Shown one piece after another: positions 18,123-27,144 of a DNA stretch of 64,000 nucleotides. The stretch covers positions 221,274 to 285,273 of the forward strand of contig NZ_JAIMJA010000003.1 in assembly GCF_021295315.1 (NCBI RefSeq). The letters are read 5' to 3'. Positions within the stretch are counted from its first letter, which is position 1. Every line of letters starts with the position of its first letter. The position numbers and the translations under genes were made by a program. Source of the DNA: Motilimonas cestriensis (lineage in GTDB: Bacteria; Pseudomonadota; Gammaproteobacteria; Enterobacterales; CBDFNC01). The notes beneath the pieces are model-generated. The model saw only the letters and a list, made by a program, of their open reading frames with translations. It was not told the DNA's origin and did not search any database.

Positions 18123-19226
18123 ATGAATATTATTGTTACTGGGGCAAATGGTTTTATTGGCAAAAACCTATGTACAATGCTAGCAGAGCAAGGTTATAAC
18201 GATCTTATTAAGGTTGATATTGAAACCACCCGAGAGCAGTTAGCTGGCTACTTACAAAATGCTGATTTCGTTTATCATCTTGCAGGAGTTAACCGCCCGC
18301 AACATGATTCAGAATTTAAGGAAGGCAATGCTGATTTAACCACCTTTATCGTTGATGAGTTGAAAAAATCGGGTAACCGTACACCCATCATGGTCAGCTC
18401 TTCTATTCAAGCTGAACGAGATAATGCGTATGGAGTGAGTAAGGCACAGGCTGAGCAAGCATTAGAGCAATACGGTACAGATACCGGTGCTGGCTACTTT
18501 ATTTATCGTTTCCCAAATGTTTTCGGTAAATGGTGCCGTCCGAATTATAATTCTTTTGTTGCCACTTTTTGCCACAATATTGCCCACGATATTGATATCC
18601 GCGTAGATAATCCTTCAGCGCCTGTCACCTTGGTTTATATAGATGATATTTGTGCTGAGTTAATATCTTTACTTTCAAGTAAGAAAAATTCGGGTTTAAA
18701 TTCTGTTGCCCCCGAATACTCAACAACGGTGGGTGAGGTCGCGGATTTACTTCGCGCGTTCAAATCTAGTCGTGAAAGTCTAGTGACCGAAAATGTTGGA
18801 ACTGGATTGACTCGCGCCCTCTACTCAACTTATTTAAGTTATCTTTCCCCTTCTCAATTCAGTTATAGCGTACCAAGTTATGGTGATGAGCGTGGTGTTT
18901 TTTGTGAAATGCTTAAAACAAAGGAAGCGGGTCAGTTTTCTTTCTTCACTGCTCATCCAGGGATCACTCGAGGTGGCCACTATCACCATTCCAAAAATGA
19001 GAAGTTTCTGGTGATTAAAGGTAAGGCATTATTTAAGTTTGAGCATATCATCACCGGCGAACGTTATGAGTTGCTTGTTAATTCAATAAAACCAGAAATA
19101 GTGGAGACGGTTCCTGGTTGGTCTCATGATGTTACTAATGTTGGCAATGATGAATTAGTTGTGATGCTTTGGGCAAATGAGGTTTTTGATCGTGAAGCTC
19201 CCGATACCATTGCTAAACCACTTTAA
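18123..19226 (+). CDS. fnlB: Bifunctional epimerase/reductase FnlB (WbjC/Cap5F type)
   Basis: This 367-residue protein combines an N-terminal SDR domain (VTGANGFIGKNL near residue 5; YGVSKAQAE near 104 as YxxxK) with a C-terminal cupin-like domain from about 250 (GITRGGHYHHSKNEKFLV, RYELL, GWSHDVTNVG). This is the Cap5F/WbjC architecture that epimerises and reduces the 4-keto intermediate towards UDP-N-acetyl-L-pneumosamine/talosamine. It starts immediately after the fnlA stop, and fnlC follows. Confidence 0.88.
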   Translation: MNIIVTGANGFIGKNLCTMLAEQGYNDLIKVDIETTREQLAGYLQNADFVYHLAGVNRPQHDSEFKEGNADLTTFIVDELKKSGNRTPIMVSSSIQAERDNAYGVSKAQAEQALEQYGTDTGAGYFIYRFPNVFGKWCRPNYNSFVATFCHNIAHDIDIRVDNPSAPVTLVYIDDICAELISLLSSKKNSGLNSVAPEYSTTVGEVADLLRAFKSSRESLVTENVGTGLTRALYSTYLSYLSPSQFSYSVPSYGDERGVFCEMLKTKEAGQFSFFTAHPGITRGGHYHHSKNEKFLVIKGKALFKFEHIITGERYELLVNSIKPEIVETVPGWSHDVTNVGNDELVVMLWANEVFDREAPDTIAKPL

Positions 19227-19241
19227 GAGCAGAATATAGAA

Positions 19242-20372
19242 ATGAAAAAATTAAAAGTTATGTCGGTGGTCGGAACTCGGCCTGAAATCATTCGGTTGTC
19301 GCGCGTTTTAGCAAAATTGGACGAGCATTGTGAGCATATTATCGTTCACACGGGTCAAAACTATGATTATGAATTAAACGAAGTATTTTTCAGTGATTTA
19401 GGTGTACGTAAGCCGGACTACTTTTTAAATGCTGCGGGGAAGAACGCGGCAGAAACTATTGGTCAAGTCATTATTAAGGTTGACCAAGTGCTTGAAGAAG
19501 TTGAGCCTGAGGCTATGCTTGTTCTCGGGGACACGAACTCATGTCTTTCAGCGTTGCCAGCAAAACGTCGTAGGGTACCAATATTCCACATGGAGGCGGG
19601 TAATCGTTGTTTTGATCAACGAGTCCCTGAAGAAACAAACCGCCGCATAGTTGATCATACCTCGGATATTAACCTTACCTATAGCTCTATCGCTCGCGAT
19701 TATTTGCTGGCTGAAGGGTTACCTGCTGATCGAGTTATTAAAACCGGTAGTCCGATGTTTGAAGTGCTTAATCACTACATGCCTCAGATTGACGATTCTG
19801 ATGTGCTATCAAGACTTGGGCTTGAAAGAGGTCAGTTTTTTGTTGTTAGTGCACACCGCGAAGAGAATGTGGACTCACCTAAACAGCTAGCGAAGTTGGC
19901 TGAAACACTTAATACTGTTGCTGAGCATTATGGATTACCAGTAATAGTGTCAACTCATCCACGAACGCGTAATAGAATTGAGGCTCAGGGTTTAGCTTTT
20001 CACCCTAATATCCAATTACTGAAACCGTTAGGGTTCCACGATTATAATCACCTACAAAAGAATGCAAAGGCGGCGCTTTCAGATAGTGGAACGATTAATG
20101 AGGAATCTTCGATAATGAATTTCCCTGCGCTTAATTTGCGTGAAGCTCATGAGCGACCAGAAGGCATGGAGGAAGCGTCTGTTATGATGGTCGGCCTTGG
20201 CGTTGAGCGAGTTATGCAAGGTCTTGAAATATTGGAATCTCAACCATCTGGCGAAGAACGTCTGTTACGTCAAGTTTATGATTACAGTATGCCAAACGTT
20301 TCCGATAAGGTTGTACGGATTCTTCATTCTTACACTGACTATGTTAAGCGTGTTGTTTGGAAAGAGTATTAA
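19242..20372 (+). CDS. fnlC: UDP-N-acetyl-L-fucosamine 2-epimerase FnlC (WbjD)
   Basis: This 376-residue non-hydrolysing 2-epimerase is of the WecB fold: VVGTRPEIIRLSRV near residue 8, HTGQNYDYELNEVFF near 37, GDTNSCLSALPAKR near 94, HMEAGNRCFDQRVPEE near 113 and SDSGTINEESSIMNFP near 284. In the WbjD/Cap5G branch it makes the final step to UDP-L-FucNAc. It ends in TAATG with the next gene's start. Confidence 0.88.
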   Translation: MKKLKVMSVVGTRPEIIRLSRVLAKLDEHCEHIIVHTGQNYDYELNEVFFSDLGVRKPDYFLNAAGKNAAETIGQVIIKVDQVLEEVEPEAMLVLGDTNSCLSALPAKRRRVPIFHMEAGNRCFDQRVPEETNRRIVDHTSDINLTYSSIARDYLLAEGLPADRVIKTGSPMFEVLNHYMPQIDDSDVLSRLGLERGQFFVVSAHREENVDSPKQLAKLAETLNTVAEHYGLPVIVSTHPRTRNRIEAQGLAFHPNIQLLKPLGFHDYNHLQKNAKAALSDSGTINEESSIMNFPALNLREAHERPEGMEEASVMMVGLGVERVMQGLEILESQPSGEERLLRQVYDYSMPNVSDKVVRILHSYTDYVKRVVWKEY

Positions 20373-21571
20373 TGCATTTAGCTCTTGTTATCGATGATTA
20401 CTTGCCCCACAGTACGCGTGTTGGGGCAAAAATGTTTCATGAACTAGCCATAGAGTTTATCTCTCAAGGGCACAATGTTACAGTAATCACACCTATCGTT
20501 GGACAAAAAGCGGCTTTAACTCAGGATTCTATTGATGGTGTCAACATATGGCGTTTTAACTCTGGCCCCATAAAAGATATAGGTAAAGTAAAAAGAGCTT
20601 TAAATGAAACATTATTGTCATTTAAGGCTTGGCAAGCCATTAAAAACCAAGTCAAGCATGATTCTTTTGATGGTGTAATTTACTATTCTCCATCTATTTT
20701 TTTTGGCGGTCTAGTCGCCAAGATAAAACAACGCTGCTTATGCCCATCCTATTTGGTGTTACGTGATTTGTTCCCTCAATGGGTTATTGATGCTGGTATG
20801 ATCAAGCAGGGTTCTTTAATTGAAAGATACTTTCGATTATTTGAACATTATTCATATCGTCAAGCCGATACCATCGGTTTGATGTCTGAGAAAAACGTAG
20901 AAGTTTTTCAACAAGCTAATGGCCAAAATTATCCCACTCAAATATTGCGCAATTGGGCTGCATTAAAGCCATATGAGCTTGAGGATAATTCTTTATCTAT
21001 CCGAGGTGAACTTGGATTAGAAGGTAAGGTTATCTACTTCTATGGAGGAAATATTGGTCATGCCCAAGACATGGCTAATCTTATGCGGCTAGCTAAAAGT
21101 ATGTGCCATTATGAAAATGCACATTTTCTATTTGTCGGGCAAGGCGATGAGGTAGACCTCATTAATAATTTAGCTGTGGAGTGGCAGCTAGACAATTTTA
21201 CTTATTTACCTTCTGTTAATCAGGATGAATTCAAAGCTATCTTAGCTAATATTGATGTAGGTCTTTTTTCCTTATCTGCTCAGCATACCGCTCATAACTT
21301 CCCTGGCAAGCTGCTTGGCTACATGGTTCAATCACTGCCAATTTTGGGCAGTGTTAATGAAGGCAATGATTTGATGGATCTAATGAATTCACATAATGCT
21401 GGTTTTATTACTGTTAATGGCAATGATGATGATTTTCTGCATAATGCGATTAGTTTGTACCATGATCATCAATTAAGAAGTTCACTTGGCGTAAATGCGT
21501 ATTCTCTATTAAAGAATGAATTTGCAGTGGCAACGATAGCGCATAACGTTTTGGAAGCATTACGGAGGTAA
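20372..21571 (+). CDS. wbuB: Glycosyltransferase WbuB-like (probable L-FucNAc transferase)
   Basis: The ATG overlaps the fnlC stop by one base (TAATG), giving 399 residues. GT4-type features are a DDYLPHSTRVGAKM N-terminus, LRDLFPQWVIDAGM near 126, FYGGNIGHAQDM near 225 and a C-terminal donor-binding region with NFPGKLLGYMVQSLPIL near 313. The DLFP and NFPGK motifs are typical of WbuB-family transferases found directly after fnlABC in E. coli O26-like clusters. A role in adding L-FucNAc is therefore likely (inference from family and context). Confidence 0.82.
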   Translation: MHLALVIDDYLPHSTRVGAKMFHELAIEFISQGHNVTVITPIVGQKAALTQDSIDGVNIWRFNSGPIKDIGKVKRALNETLLSFKAWQAIKNQVKHDSFDGVIYYSPSIFFGGLVAKIKQRCLCPSYLVLRDLFPQWVIDAGMIKQGSLIERYFRLFEHYSYRQADTIGLMSEKNVEVFQQANGQNYPTQILRNWAALKPYELEDNSLSIRGELGLEGKVIYFYGGNIGHAQDMANLMRLAKSMCHYENAHFLFVGQGDEVDLINNLAVEWQLDNFTYLPSVNQDEFKAILANIDVGLFSLSAQHTAHNFPGKLLGYMVQSLPILGSVNEGNDLMDLMNSHNAGFITVNGNDDDFLHNAISLYHDHQLRSSLGVNAYSLLKNEFAVATIAHNVLEALRR

Positions 21572-21573
21572 AC

Positions 21574-21978
21574 TTGAGAACATTTGGAAGCGACGAGCTA
21601 GAGTATTTGTTTCAGCAAGCCGAATTATCGCAAAGAGCAAGAGCTCATTTAAATTTGCACCAAAGCTACGACGATAAAGTTCAACGTTTATACATTGCAA
21701 TGCTTAAAGGCAGTTATGTTGAACCTCACTTTCATGAATTGCCCCATCAATGGGAAATGTTTATGGTTGTTCAGGGGGTGATAAATCTAAAATTATATCA
21801 CCTTGATGGCTCTGAAAAGGCAAGCCTATTTCTTGGCGAGGGACATGATATTAAGTCTATGGAGCTACATCCTAATGAAATTCACAGTGTGGAATGTATA
21901 TCAGATAAAGCACTATTGTTAGAGATTAAGGAAGGCCCATTTGATGTTGAATATGCAAAAAAGTTTCCGTCATGGTGA
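21574..21978 (+). CDS. wbuC: WbuC family cupin protein
   Basis: This small 134-residue protein starts at TTG with a strong GGAGG at 21564-21568. A cupin core is visible: EPHFHELPHQWEMFMVVQG (metal-type His residues and Glu) near residue 49 and HPNEIHSVEC near 102. WbuC proteins regularly follow wbuB in L-FucNAc-containing O-antigen clusters, but no enzymatic role is established that I can state. It is the last gene of the sugar set; a 137-bp gap follows. Confidence 0.85.
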   Translation: MRTFGSDELEYLFQQAELSQRARAHLNLHQSYDDKVQRLYIAMLKGSYVEPHFHELPHQWEMFMVVQGVINLKLYHLDGSEKASLFLGEGHDIKSMELHPNEIHSVECISDKALLLEIKEGPFDVEYAKKFPSW

Positions 21979-22115
21979 TTTTTGCTTTTTATTAAACAAA
22001 AAAGCCCATGCAGATTAAAATGTATTCCAAACTAGAGAGCGAAAGTTGGCAAAAATTTAATTGAAATTATGCCTGCGCTAGCCCAAGTTGTGATTTTAAA
22101 TTTTAAGGATTTTTC

Positions 22116-24218
22116 ATGCCTATCATTAGGTCCTCTAGTGTTTGTTTATTTCTATATGGTTTTTCGTTTTGCGCTCTTGGAAATGATGTTGTATCAACAT
22201 CTATGGCCCAAACCGGCTTCTCTGGCTTACTTCGTACCCCTCATGCAGAGGTATTACCTTTCGGTGATGTAAGCTTAAATTACCAAGTTGAAGACAATAT
22301 CGTTAAAGATGCTTATTACTATCAAGGTGCCCATAAAACGTTATTACTTGGTTTGGGTATTTTTCCCTACACCGAGTTTACTGTACAAAATACCTTTAAG
22401 CGCTTTAATGGTGAAACAGGCTGGAACTCAGAGCACTCTAGCGATCTTTCTTTCTCCGCTAAGTACGATTTCGGGCACTTTATACCGCAAGAATGGTTTA
22501 GTCTTGTGCTAGGTTTTCAAGATTACGGCGGTGCTGCGACACATCATAAGAATGCCTATGCTGTTGCATCTAAATCATTATTCGGTTTTCGAGCTTCGGC
22601 TGGCTGGGGGCAGGGCTCTGATAAAAACCAAATGGGTATTGATTATTTAGATGGTCCATTTGGTGGTATTGAGTACCAAGCGTTTGATTGGTTGCAACTA
22701 GTTTCTGACTATGATGGCACAGGGGTTAATGCCGGTGTTAAGTTATTTACGCCAAATGATCTACTGCCTTATGGTTGGCAGGCTAACTTAACTTGGCAAG
22801 CTTATTCTAATTCCGATACCGTAAATCGTGATAATCAGTGGGTTGGTTTAGGCCTACGAATGCCGTTATCAGGCAGTAATAAGGCAGAAAGATACAGTGA
22901 TAATGCCGTACAAGCTTGGGTTGATGAACGTTCAGTGGCAGAACTACAGGCTGCCCATAAAGTCAGTACTTCAAAAGAGCAATCGCAGCAATGGCAAGGC
23001 GATGTGCCTAATCGTGATGTGGTTGCGCTTTTGTCTGCTGAGTTGGCTGAGCAAGGCTTTGAAAATATCAGTGTTGCGCTAGAGGACGGCTCTTTAAAGT
23101 TAGCCTTTGAAAATAATGTATTCAACTGGAATGAGTTAGATGGCTTAGGCGTCGCTTTAGGTGTATTGTCTACGTTGCATAATGGCAGTTTTGACGTCTA
23201 TCTATTAAACAATAAGGTTCCAGTATTGCAGGTGAGCGGTAATGCTGAAACCTACCGTGCATTCCTTAACAGCAAGGGGAATTACCCCAGTAAAGATCAT
23301 GGCTTAACTTTTTCAACGGTAAATTTATCCAGTGCGATGTCTGCAGTGGCTTGGCAGCAGCCTCACTATAATAACGGCGCATATCGCGCGCGGTTAATTT
23401 TGGCTCCCAGTTTTTACTCTACCGTCGGTACCGAAATGGGCGTGATGGATTACTCTTTGGCATTGTCGACCAACCTCCAAATGCAACTTTGGCAAGGAGG
23501 AGCGTTAGATGTTCGCCATTTGTTGCCATTAATGCACTCTGATGATTATGCTGACGGTGAATATTTTGCCAACTCTCGTCACAAAAGTGAGATTGACCGC
23601 GCCTTAGTGCATCAAGCGTTTGGTTTACCCAATAATATCCTGACGCAGTTTAGTGCAGGTTTGGTTCGTCGCCATTTTGTTGGTGCGATGAATGAAACGC
23701 GTTGGCAATCAGCCAAGGGTAACCATCGTTTTTCAGCTGAATTAGGTTACCTAGATCACAATGAAAAAAATCTCACAGCAACACCAATGTTAATCAACTA
23801 TCGTTATTACGTTGAAAAGTTAGATTGGGCGTTGGAAGCGGGCGGTGGTGAGTATTGGTATGGCGATAAAGGCTTTACTTTAGCCTCAAAACACTGGTTT
23901 GGCGACACCTCGGTGACGATTAAATATCAAGACACAGATGAAAAATTTGCAGGCTTGTCGTTTTCAGTCCCCATCACCCTAACTAAGGATATGAATCCTT
24001 CTTATGTGCAGGTGCGCGGAATTGATGAGTGGTCGCTGAGTTATCGAACTATGGTAGGTAATGATGCATGTAACTGTTTAAATGGTTCAATGGCCACGAC
24101 CACAGGTTTGCAACATAATTTGGCTAGAGTGTATGACAACCGGGATAGGCTGTCGGATGCTTATGTAAGAACGAATATAATGAGGTTGAAATCTGCTTAC
24201 TGGCAGTATGCACAGTAG
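22116..24218 (+). CDS. YjbH/GfcD-like outer membrane exopolysaccharide protein
   Basis: This 700-residue exported protein has a signal-like N-terminus at about residues 1-22 (CLFLYGFSFCALGND). It then shows TGFSGLLRTPHAEVLPFG and the alternating aromatic/polar pattern of a beta-barrel. The TG-x-x-G-L-L-x-x-P-x-A motif and overall length match YjbH (E. coli yjbEFGH/gfcABCD operons), implicated in exopolysaccharide export. The start ATG has AAGGA 8 bp upstream. Its usual partners YjbE, YjbF and YjbG are not adjacent. It sits at the end of the polysaccharide locus and may help secrete that polymer. Confidence 0.8.
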   Translation: MPIIRSSSVCLFLYGFSFCALGNDVVSTSMAQTGFSGLLRTPHAEVLPFGDVSLNYQVEDNIVKDAYYYQGAHKTLLLGLGIFPYTEFTVQNTFKRFNGETGWNSEHSSDLSFSAKYDFGHFIPQEWFSLVLGFQDYGGAATHHKNAYAVASKSLFGFRASAGWGQGSDKNQMGIDYLDGPFGGIEYQAFDWLQLVSDYDGTGVNAGVKLFTPNDLLPYGWQANLTWQAYSNSDTVNRDNQWVGLGLRMPLSGSNKAERYSDNAVQAWVDERSVAELQAAHKVSTSKEQSQQWQGDVPNRDVVALLSAELAEQGFENISVALEDGSLKLAFENNVFNWNELDGLGVALGVLSTLHNGSFDVYLLNNKVPVLQVSGNAETYRAFLNSKGNYPSKDHGLTFSTVNLSSAMSAVAWQQPHYNNGAYRARLILAPSFYSTVGTEMGVMDYSLALSTNLQMQLWQGGALDVRHLLPLMHSDDYADGEYFANSRHKSEIDRALVHQAFGLPNNILTQFSAGLVRRHFVGAMNETRWQSAKGNHRFSAELGYLDHNEKNLTATPMLINYRYYVEKLDWALEAGGGEYWYGDKGFTLASKHWFGDTSVTIKYQDTDEKFAGLSFSVPITLTKDMNPSYVQVRGIDEWSLSYRTMVGNDACNCLNGSMATTTGLQHNLARVYDNRDRLSDAYVRTNIMRLKSAYWQYAQ

Positions 24219-24425
24219 TGTTTATTTCAATCTGGAACGCATTCATTTAATGATCAAGCCTAAAGTTATGAGCTGGTTATTATTTTGAAAATAAAAATGG
24301 TCTAATTTTGTTTTTTTTTGGTCATTTTTTTGTCACTATGGTGGCGTTTAATCTAAGCTGTTGTATAGCAGCTTACAACTCCCTGCTATATCTATTTATT
24401 AACTAACAATTTGTTAGAGGAAACT

Positions 24426-25259
24426 ATGAAATTAACAAAAATTGCTCTGTTTGTCGGTGCTGCTACTATCGGTTTAGTAGGCTGTGGCGGCGGTGGCGGT
24501 AGTGCTGCAACAACTGCACAAGTTACAGCTATTGATAACTACCTTAAATTGGCAACAGTAACCTTAACTTGTGGTGATGATAAAGTTCAATACACATCTA
24601 CTACTAATGAACTAGGTCAAGCTAACTTCACTGATCCAGCGATTAAAATGGAAGAGTGTACAACTAAAGTAACTCACACCGACCTAACTCGCGATATCGA
24701 TGAACCAGATACAGCATGGACTGGTACTCTTTGGGCGCCAAAAGGTAAAAGTGTTGCTAACGCATTTACTACTTTATACGTTCAATACCAACTAGCTGGT
24801 GTTGATGAAGCAACGATCATTGATCAAATTATCGCTGACTTAGATCCTACTGGTACGCTAGGTTTAACAGCTGACACTATGTTTGCTGACTTTGGTACGA
24901 ACTCTGGCGCTAAAAAAGTTGAGCTTCTTAAGCTTTCTAACTCACTTTTCCATGCTTTAGATTCAGTTATCAAGCAAGTTGGTGCTAACCCAGCTGCTCT
25001 TAAAGCTGCGCTTAAAAACACATCACAAATTGTTGGTAAGCAAGTTTCTGAACAAGTTAACCTAGCTAAAAACCTAGGTACTAACTTAGACAATGTAAAA
25101 ATTGTTGTTAATGTTATTGTTAATGCTGACGGCTCTTTAAAGTCTTCAACTACGACTACTGTTGACCTACCAGGTAAAGATGGCGGCACTAAGCCTGAGC
25201 CATCTACAGGTACAGGTACAGGTACAGGTACTGACGGCGGCGGCGGTACTGGCGCTTAA
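24426..25259 (+). CDS. Putative lipoprotein of unknown function
   Basis: The chosen ATG follows AGAGGAAACT. The 277-residue product starts with KLTKIALFVGAATIGLVGCGGGG, a lipoprotein signal peptide with lipobox LVGC (Cys near residue 20). The body is predicted soluble, with two Cys near 41 and 68 and a long alanine/leucine helical stretch at about 150-215. It ends in a low-complexity Thr-Gly/Asp-Gly tail encoded partly by four TACAGG hexamers (25205-25228). I do not recognise the family. A Rho-independent terminator follows 29 bp downstream, so it is likely monocistronic. Confidence 0.65.
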   Translation: MKLTKIALFVGAATIGLVGCGGGGGSAATTAQVTAIDNYLKLATVTLTCGDDKVQYTSTTNELGQANFTDPAIKMEECTTKVTHTDLTRDIDEPDTAWTGTLWAPKGKSVANAFTTLYVQYQLAGVDEATIIDQIIADLDPTGTLGLTADTMFADFGTNSGAKKVELLKLSNSLFHALDSVIKQVGANPAALKAALKNTSQIVGKQVSEQVNLAKNLGTNLDNVKIVVNVIVNADGSLKSSTTTTVDLPGKDGGTKPEPSTGTGTGTGTDGGGGTGA

Positions 25260-25287
25260 TTTAAACTAGCTTTCTAGTTTATTGTGA

Positions 25288-25314
25288 AAATGGCCCCTAG
25301 TGGGCCATTTTTTA
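25288..25314 (+). terminator. Rho-independent terminator after lipoprotein gene
   Basis: Arms AATGGCCC (25290-25297) and GGGCCATT (25303-25310) pair perfectly around loop CTAGT and are followed by a run of T. The left flank AAA also pairs with the T run. Confidence 0.88.
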
Positions 25315-25361
25315 TACTCGCTGGAAATTAGTTCGTTGTTTTGTGTGAGATTCGCGCTGGT

Positions 25362-25390
25362 TTGACAAAAAAAACTGGACTCGTTTATCG
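25362..25390 (+). promoter_or_regulatory. Probable sigma-70 promoter of the tRNA pair
   Basis: A perfect -35 hexamer TTGACA is at 25362-25367. The -10 is weaker: TTTATC at 25384-25389 with a 16-bp spacer, or TTATCG one base on. It lies about 35 bp before the first tRNA, and the CG after the -10 fits stringently controlled stable-RNA promoters. Confidence 0.55.
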
Positions 25391-25421
25391 CAAATACGTA
25401 GACTTCGCAGCGCTAACATTT

Positions 25422-25498
25422 GCACCCGTAGCTCAGCTGGATAGAGCGTTGCCCTCCGGAGGCAAAGGTCACAGGTTCGACTCCTGTCGGGTGCGCCA
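25422..25498 (+). tRNA. tRNA-Arg (anticodon CCG)
   Basis: This is a full 77-nt cloverleaf including an encoded CCA. The acceptor stem GCACCCG pairs with CGGGTGC, the discriminator is G, and the D-arm contains AGCTCAGCTGGATAGAGC. The anticodon stem TTGCC/GGCAA encloses loop CTCCGGA with anticodon CCG, which reads CGG. The T-arm is CACAGGTTCGACTCCTGTC. Confidence 0.96.
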
Positions 25499-25537
25499 CG
25501 TTAGTAGGTAGTAACATTGCATAATTAATGCAACAGC

Positions 25538-25614
25538 GGCGGATGTAGCTCAGTTGGTAGAGCCCCGGATTGTGATTCCGGTTGTCGCGGGTTCAATCCC
25601 CGTCATTCGCCCCA
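25538..25614 (+). tRNA. tRNA-His (anticodon GTG)
   Basis: The acceptor stem GCGGATG (25539-25545) pairs with CATTCGC. The G at 25538 is the extra G-1 and the discriminator is C, both identity features of tRNA-His. The anticodon loop TTGTGAT has GTG. CCA is encoded. It is 39 bp after tRNA-Arg and probably on the same transcript. Confidence 0.96.
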
Positions 25615-25737
25615 TTTCTTATTAGCCTCCTTTCTTTGACTCTTACCCCTCGTTCCAAGTAAAGAAATGTAAAACCCTGAACCAATTTTGCTAAAAGCCA
25701 GTATTATTAGGTATATGCTTTTTGCTGTGAAGTCAGG

Positions 25738-27144
25738 ATGACCCGAAAAACTGCCTACTTATATACATTAACGCTTTCTTTTGGTTTGCTTGGTTGTAGC
25801 TTACAAGCTCCGCAGCAAGTTGAGTTACTGCCACCGATTGCGGCTAACTGGTCTGTTGGGCATCAAAATGCACCTGTTGCGGCTCAATTTATGCCGCAGT
25901 TAAAAGCCTTGTCGGGACTTCATAAGTTAGTACTGCAGGGGTTAGAAAAAAATCCTGCGCTGTTACAAAGCCAAGCTAAAGTCGATGCCAGCATGGCGCT
26001 GTTAAAGCAGCAGCAAGCGCAGCGTTGGCCGCAAATAAGCGCCTATTTGTCAGGTCGTCGCCAAGATAATGGCCAATCTATTACTGACAATACGCAACTA
26101 GGGATAGATGCGAGCTGGGAGCTGGATATATGGGGTAAGCTTGACGACGCCAGTCGTGCGGCATTACTTGATGCCAGCTCGCAACTTAACTTATTAAAGC
26201 AGCAACAACTTGAGCTAACGGCAACGATTGCGCAGCAGTGGTTTAATTTACTCGCTGCGCAGCGTCAGTATGAGCTGATTCATCAACGCCGCATTAACCT
26301 TGCAAACAATTTACTGATCATTGAAGAGGGTTATCAAGCAGGGCTTAATGGCTCGCTAGATGTGTTCTTAGCGCGCGCAGATGTTGCTGGGGCGCAAAGC
26401 TCTGAAGCGGCAAAAGCTGACGAAATAAAACAAGCCAGTCGCGCTTTGCAGTTAAGCTTAGGCGAGTATCCAACGGGCACTTTACGGGCAGACGGTACAT
26501 TCAGCTTGAATTTAGATCAGCTGCCGGCGGGATTGCCATCGCAAATACTACAACGTCGACCCGATATTCAAGGGGCGCAAGATACCTTAAGCGCCGCCAA
26601 TGCCCGCATTTCCGTGGCTTATAAAGAAAAATTTCCTAGTCTTAAGCTAACATCGGGTGTGGGTAGCAGCTCGCCTGAGCTTAATGAGCTGTTGCGTGCT
26701 GACAGTCTGTTATGGAATTTATTTGCTAATTTGAGCACCCCTTTGTTTAACGCCGGTTTACTTGAAGCGAGGCAACAGCAGCAAGAGGCATTAGCCTTAG
26801 CGGCAGCGGCGAATTTACAAGTGACGGTGCTGAATGCTTTTCAGCAGGTAGAAGCGGCTTTATCTAAGGAAGTAACCTTAGTTGAGCAACTAGATAAAGT
26901 CAGCGTAGCAGCGCAAAACTCACTGCTCGCGGAAGAGCTGGCTTTTGAGCAATACCAAGGTGGCCTAGTGGACTATGTTACTGTGCTAGAGGCGCAGCGA
27001 CGCTCCTTTGATAGCCAAAGCGCGCGGATCAACATACGTAATCAAAGGCTGCAAAACCGCATTGAACTACTACTCGCCCTTGGCGGCGATCCTGAAACCC
27101 TGCCTCGGACAACTTCACCAACAAACCAAGAGAGCGCCAACTGA
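25738..27144 (+). CDS. RND efflux outer-membrane lipoprotein (NodT/TolC-like)
   Basis: This 468-residue OMF protein has an N-terminal lipoprotein signal (LSFGLLGCSLQ, Cys near residue 20). It has the duplicated helical OEP layout with GIDASWELDIWGKLDDASRA near 120 and QILQRRPDIQGAQDTLSAANARI near 265, both hallmark motifs of NodT-family factors. It would form the outer-membrane exit duct of the pump encoded by the next two genes. The stop overlaps the next start as TGATG, so the three genes form one operon. Confidence 0.92.
   Translation: MTRKTAYLYTLTLSFGLLGCSLQAPQQVELLPPIAANWSVGHQNAPVAAQFMPQLKALSGLHKLVLQGLEKNPALLQSQAKVDASMALLKQQQAQRWPQISAYLSGRRQDNGQSITDNTQLGIDASWELDIWGKLDDASRAALLDASSQLNLLKQQQLELTATIAQQWFNLLAAQRQYELIHQRRINLANNLLIIEEGYQAGLNGSLDVFLARADVAGAQSSEAAKADEIKQASRALQLSLGEYPTGTLRADGTFSLNLDQLPAGLPSQILQRRPDIQGAQDTLSAANARISVAYKEKFPSLKLTSGVGSSSPELNELLRADSLLWNLFANLSTPLFNAGLLEARQQQQEALALAAAANLQVTVLNAFQQVEAALSKEVTLVEQLDKVSVAAQNSLLAEELAFEQYQGGLVDYVTVLEAQRRSFDSQSARINIRNQRLQNRIELLLALGGDPETLPRTTSPTNQESAN

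Noticed and set aside
21985..22006. AT-rich hairpin GCTTTTT/AAAAAGC after wbuC as a terminator
   Set aside because: No T run follows on either strand, and the stem is weak.
25205..25228. Four TACAGG repeats considered as a CRISPR or regulatory repeat
   Set aside because: They are in-frame codons of a low-complexity protein tail with no spacers.
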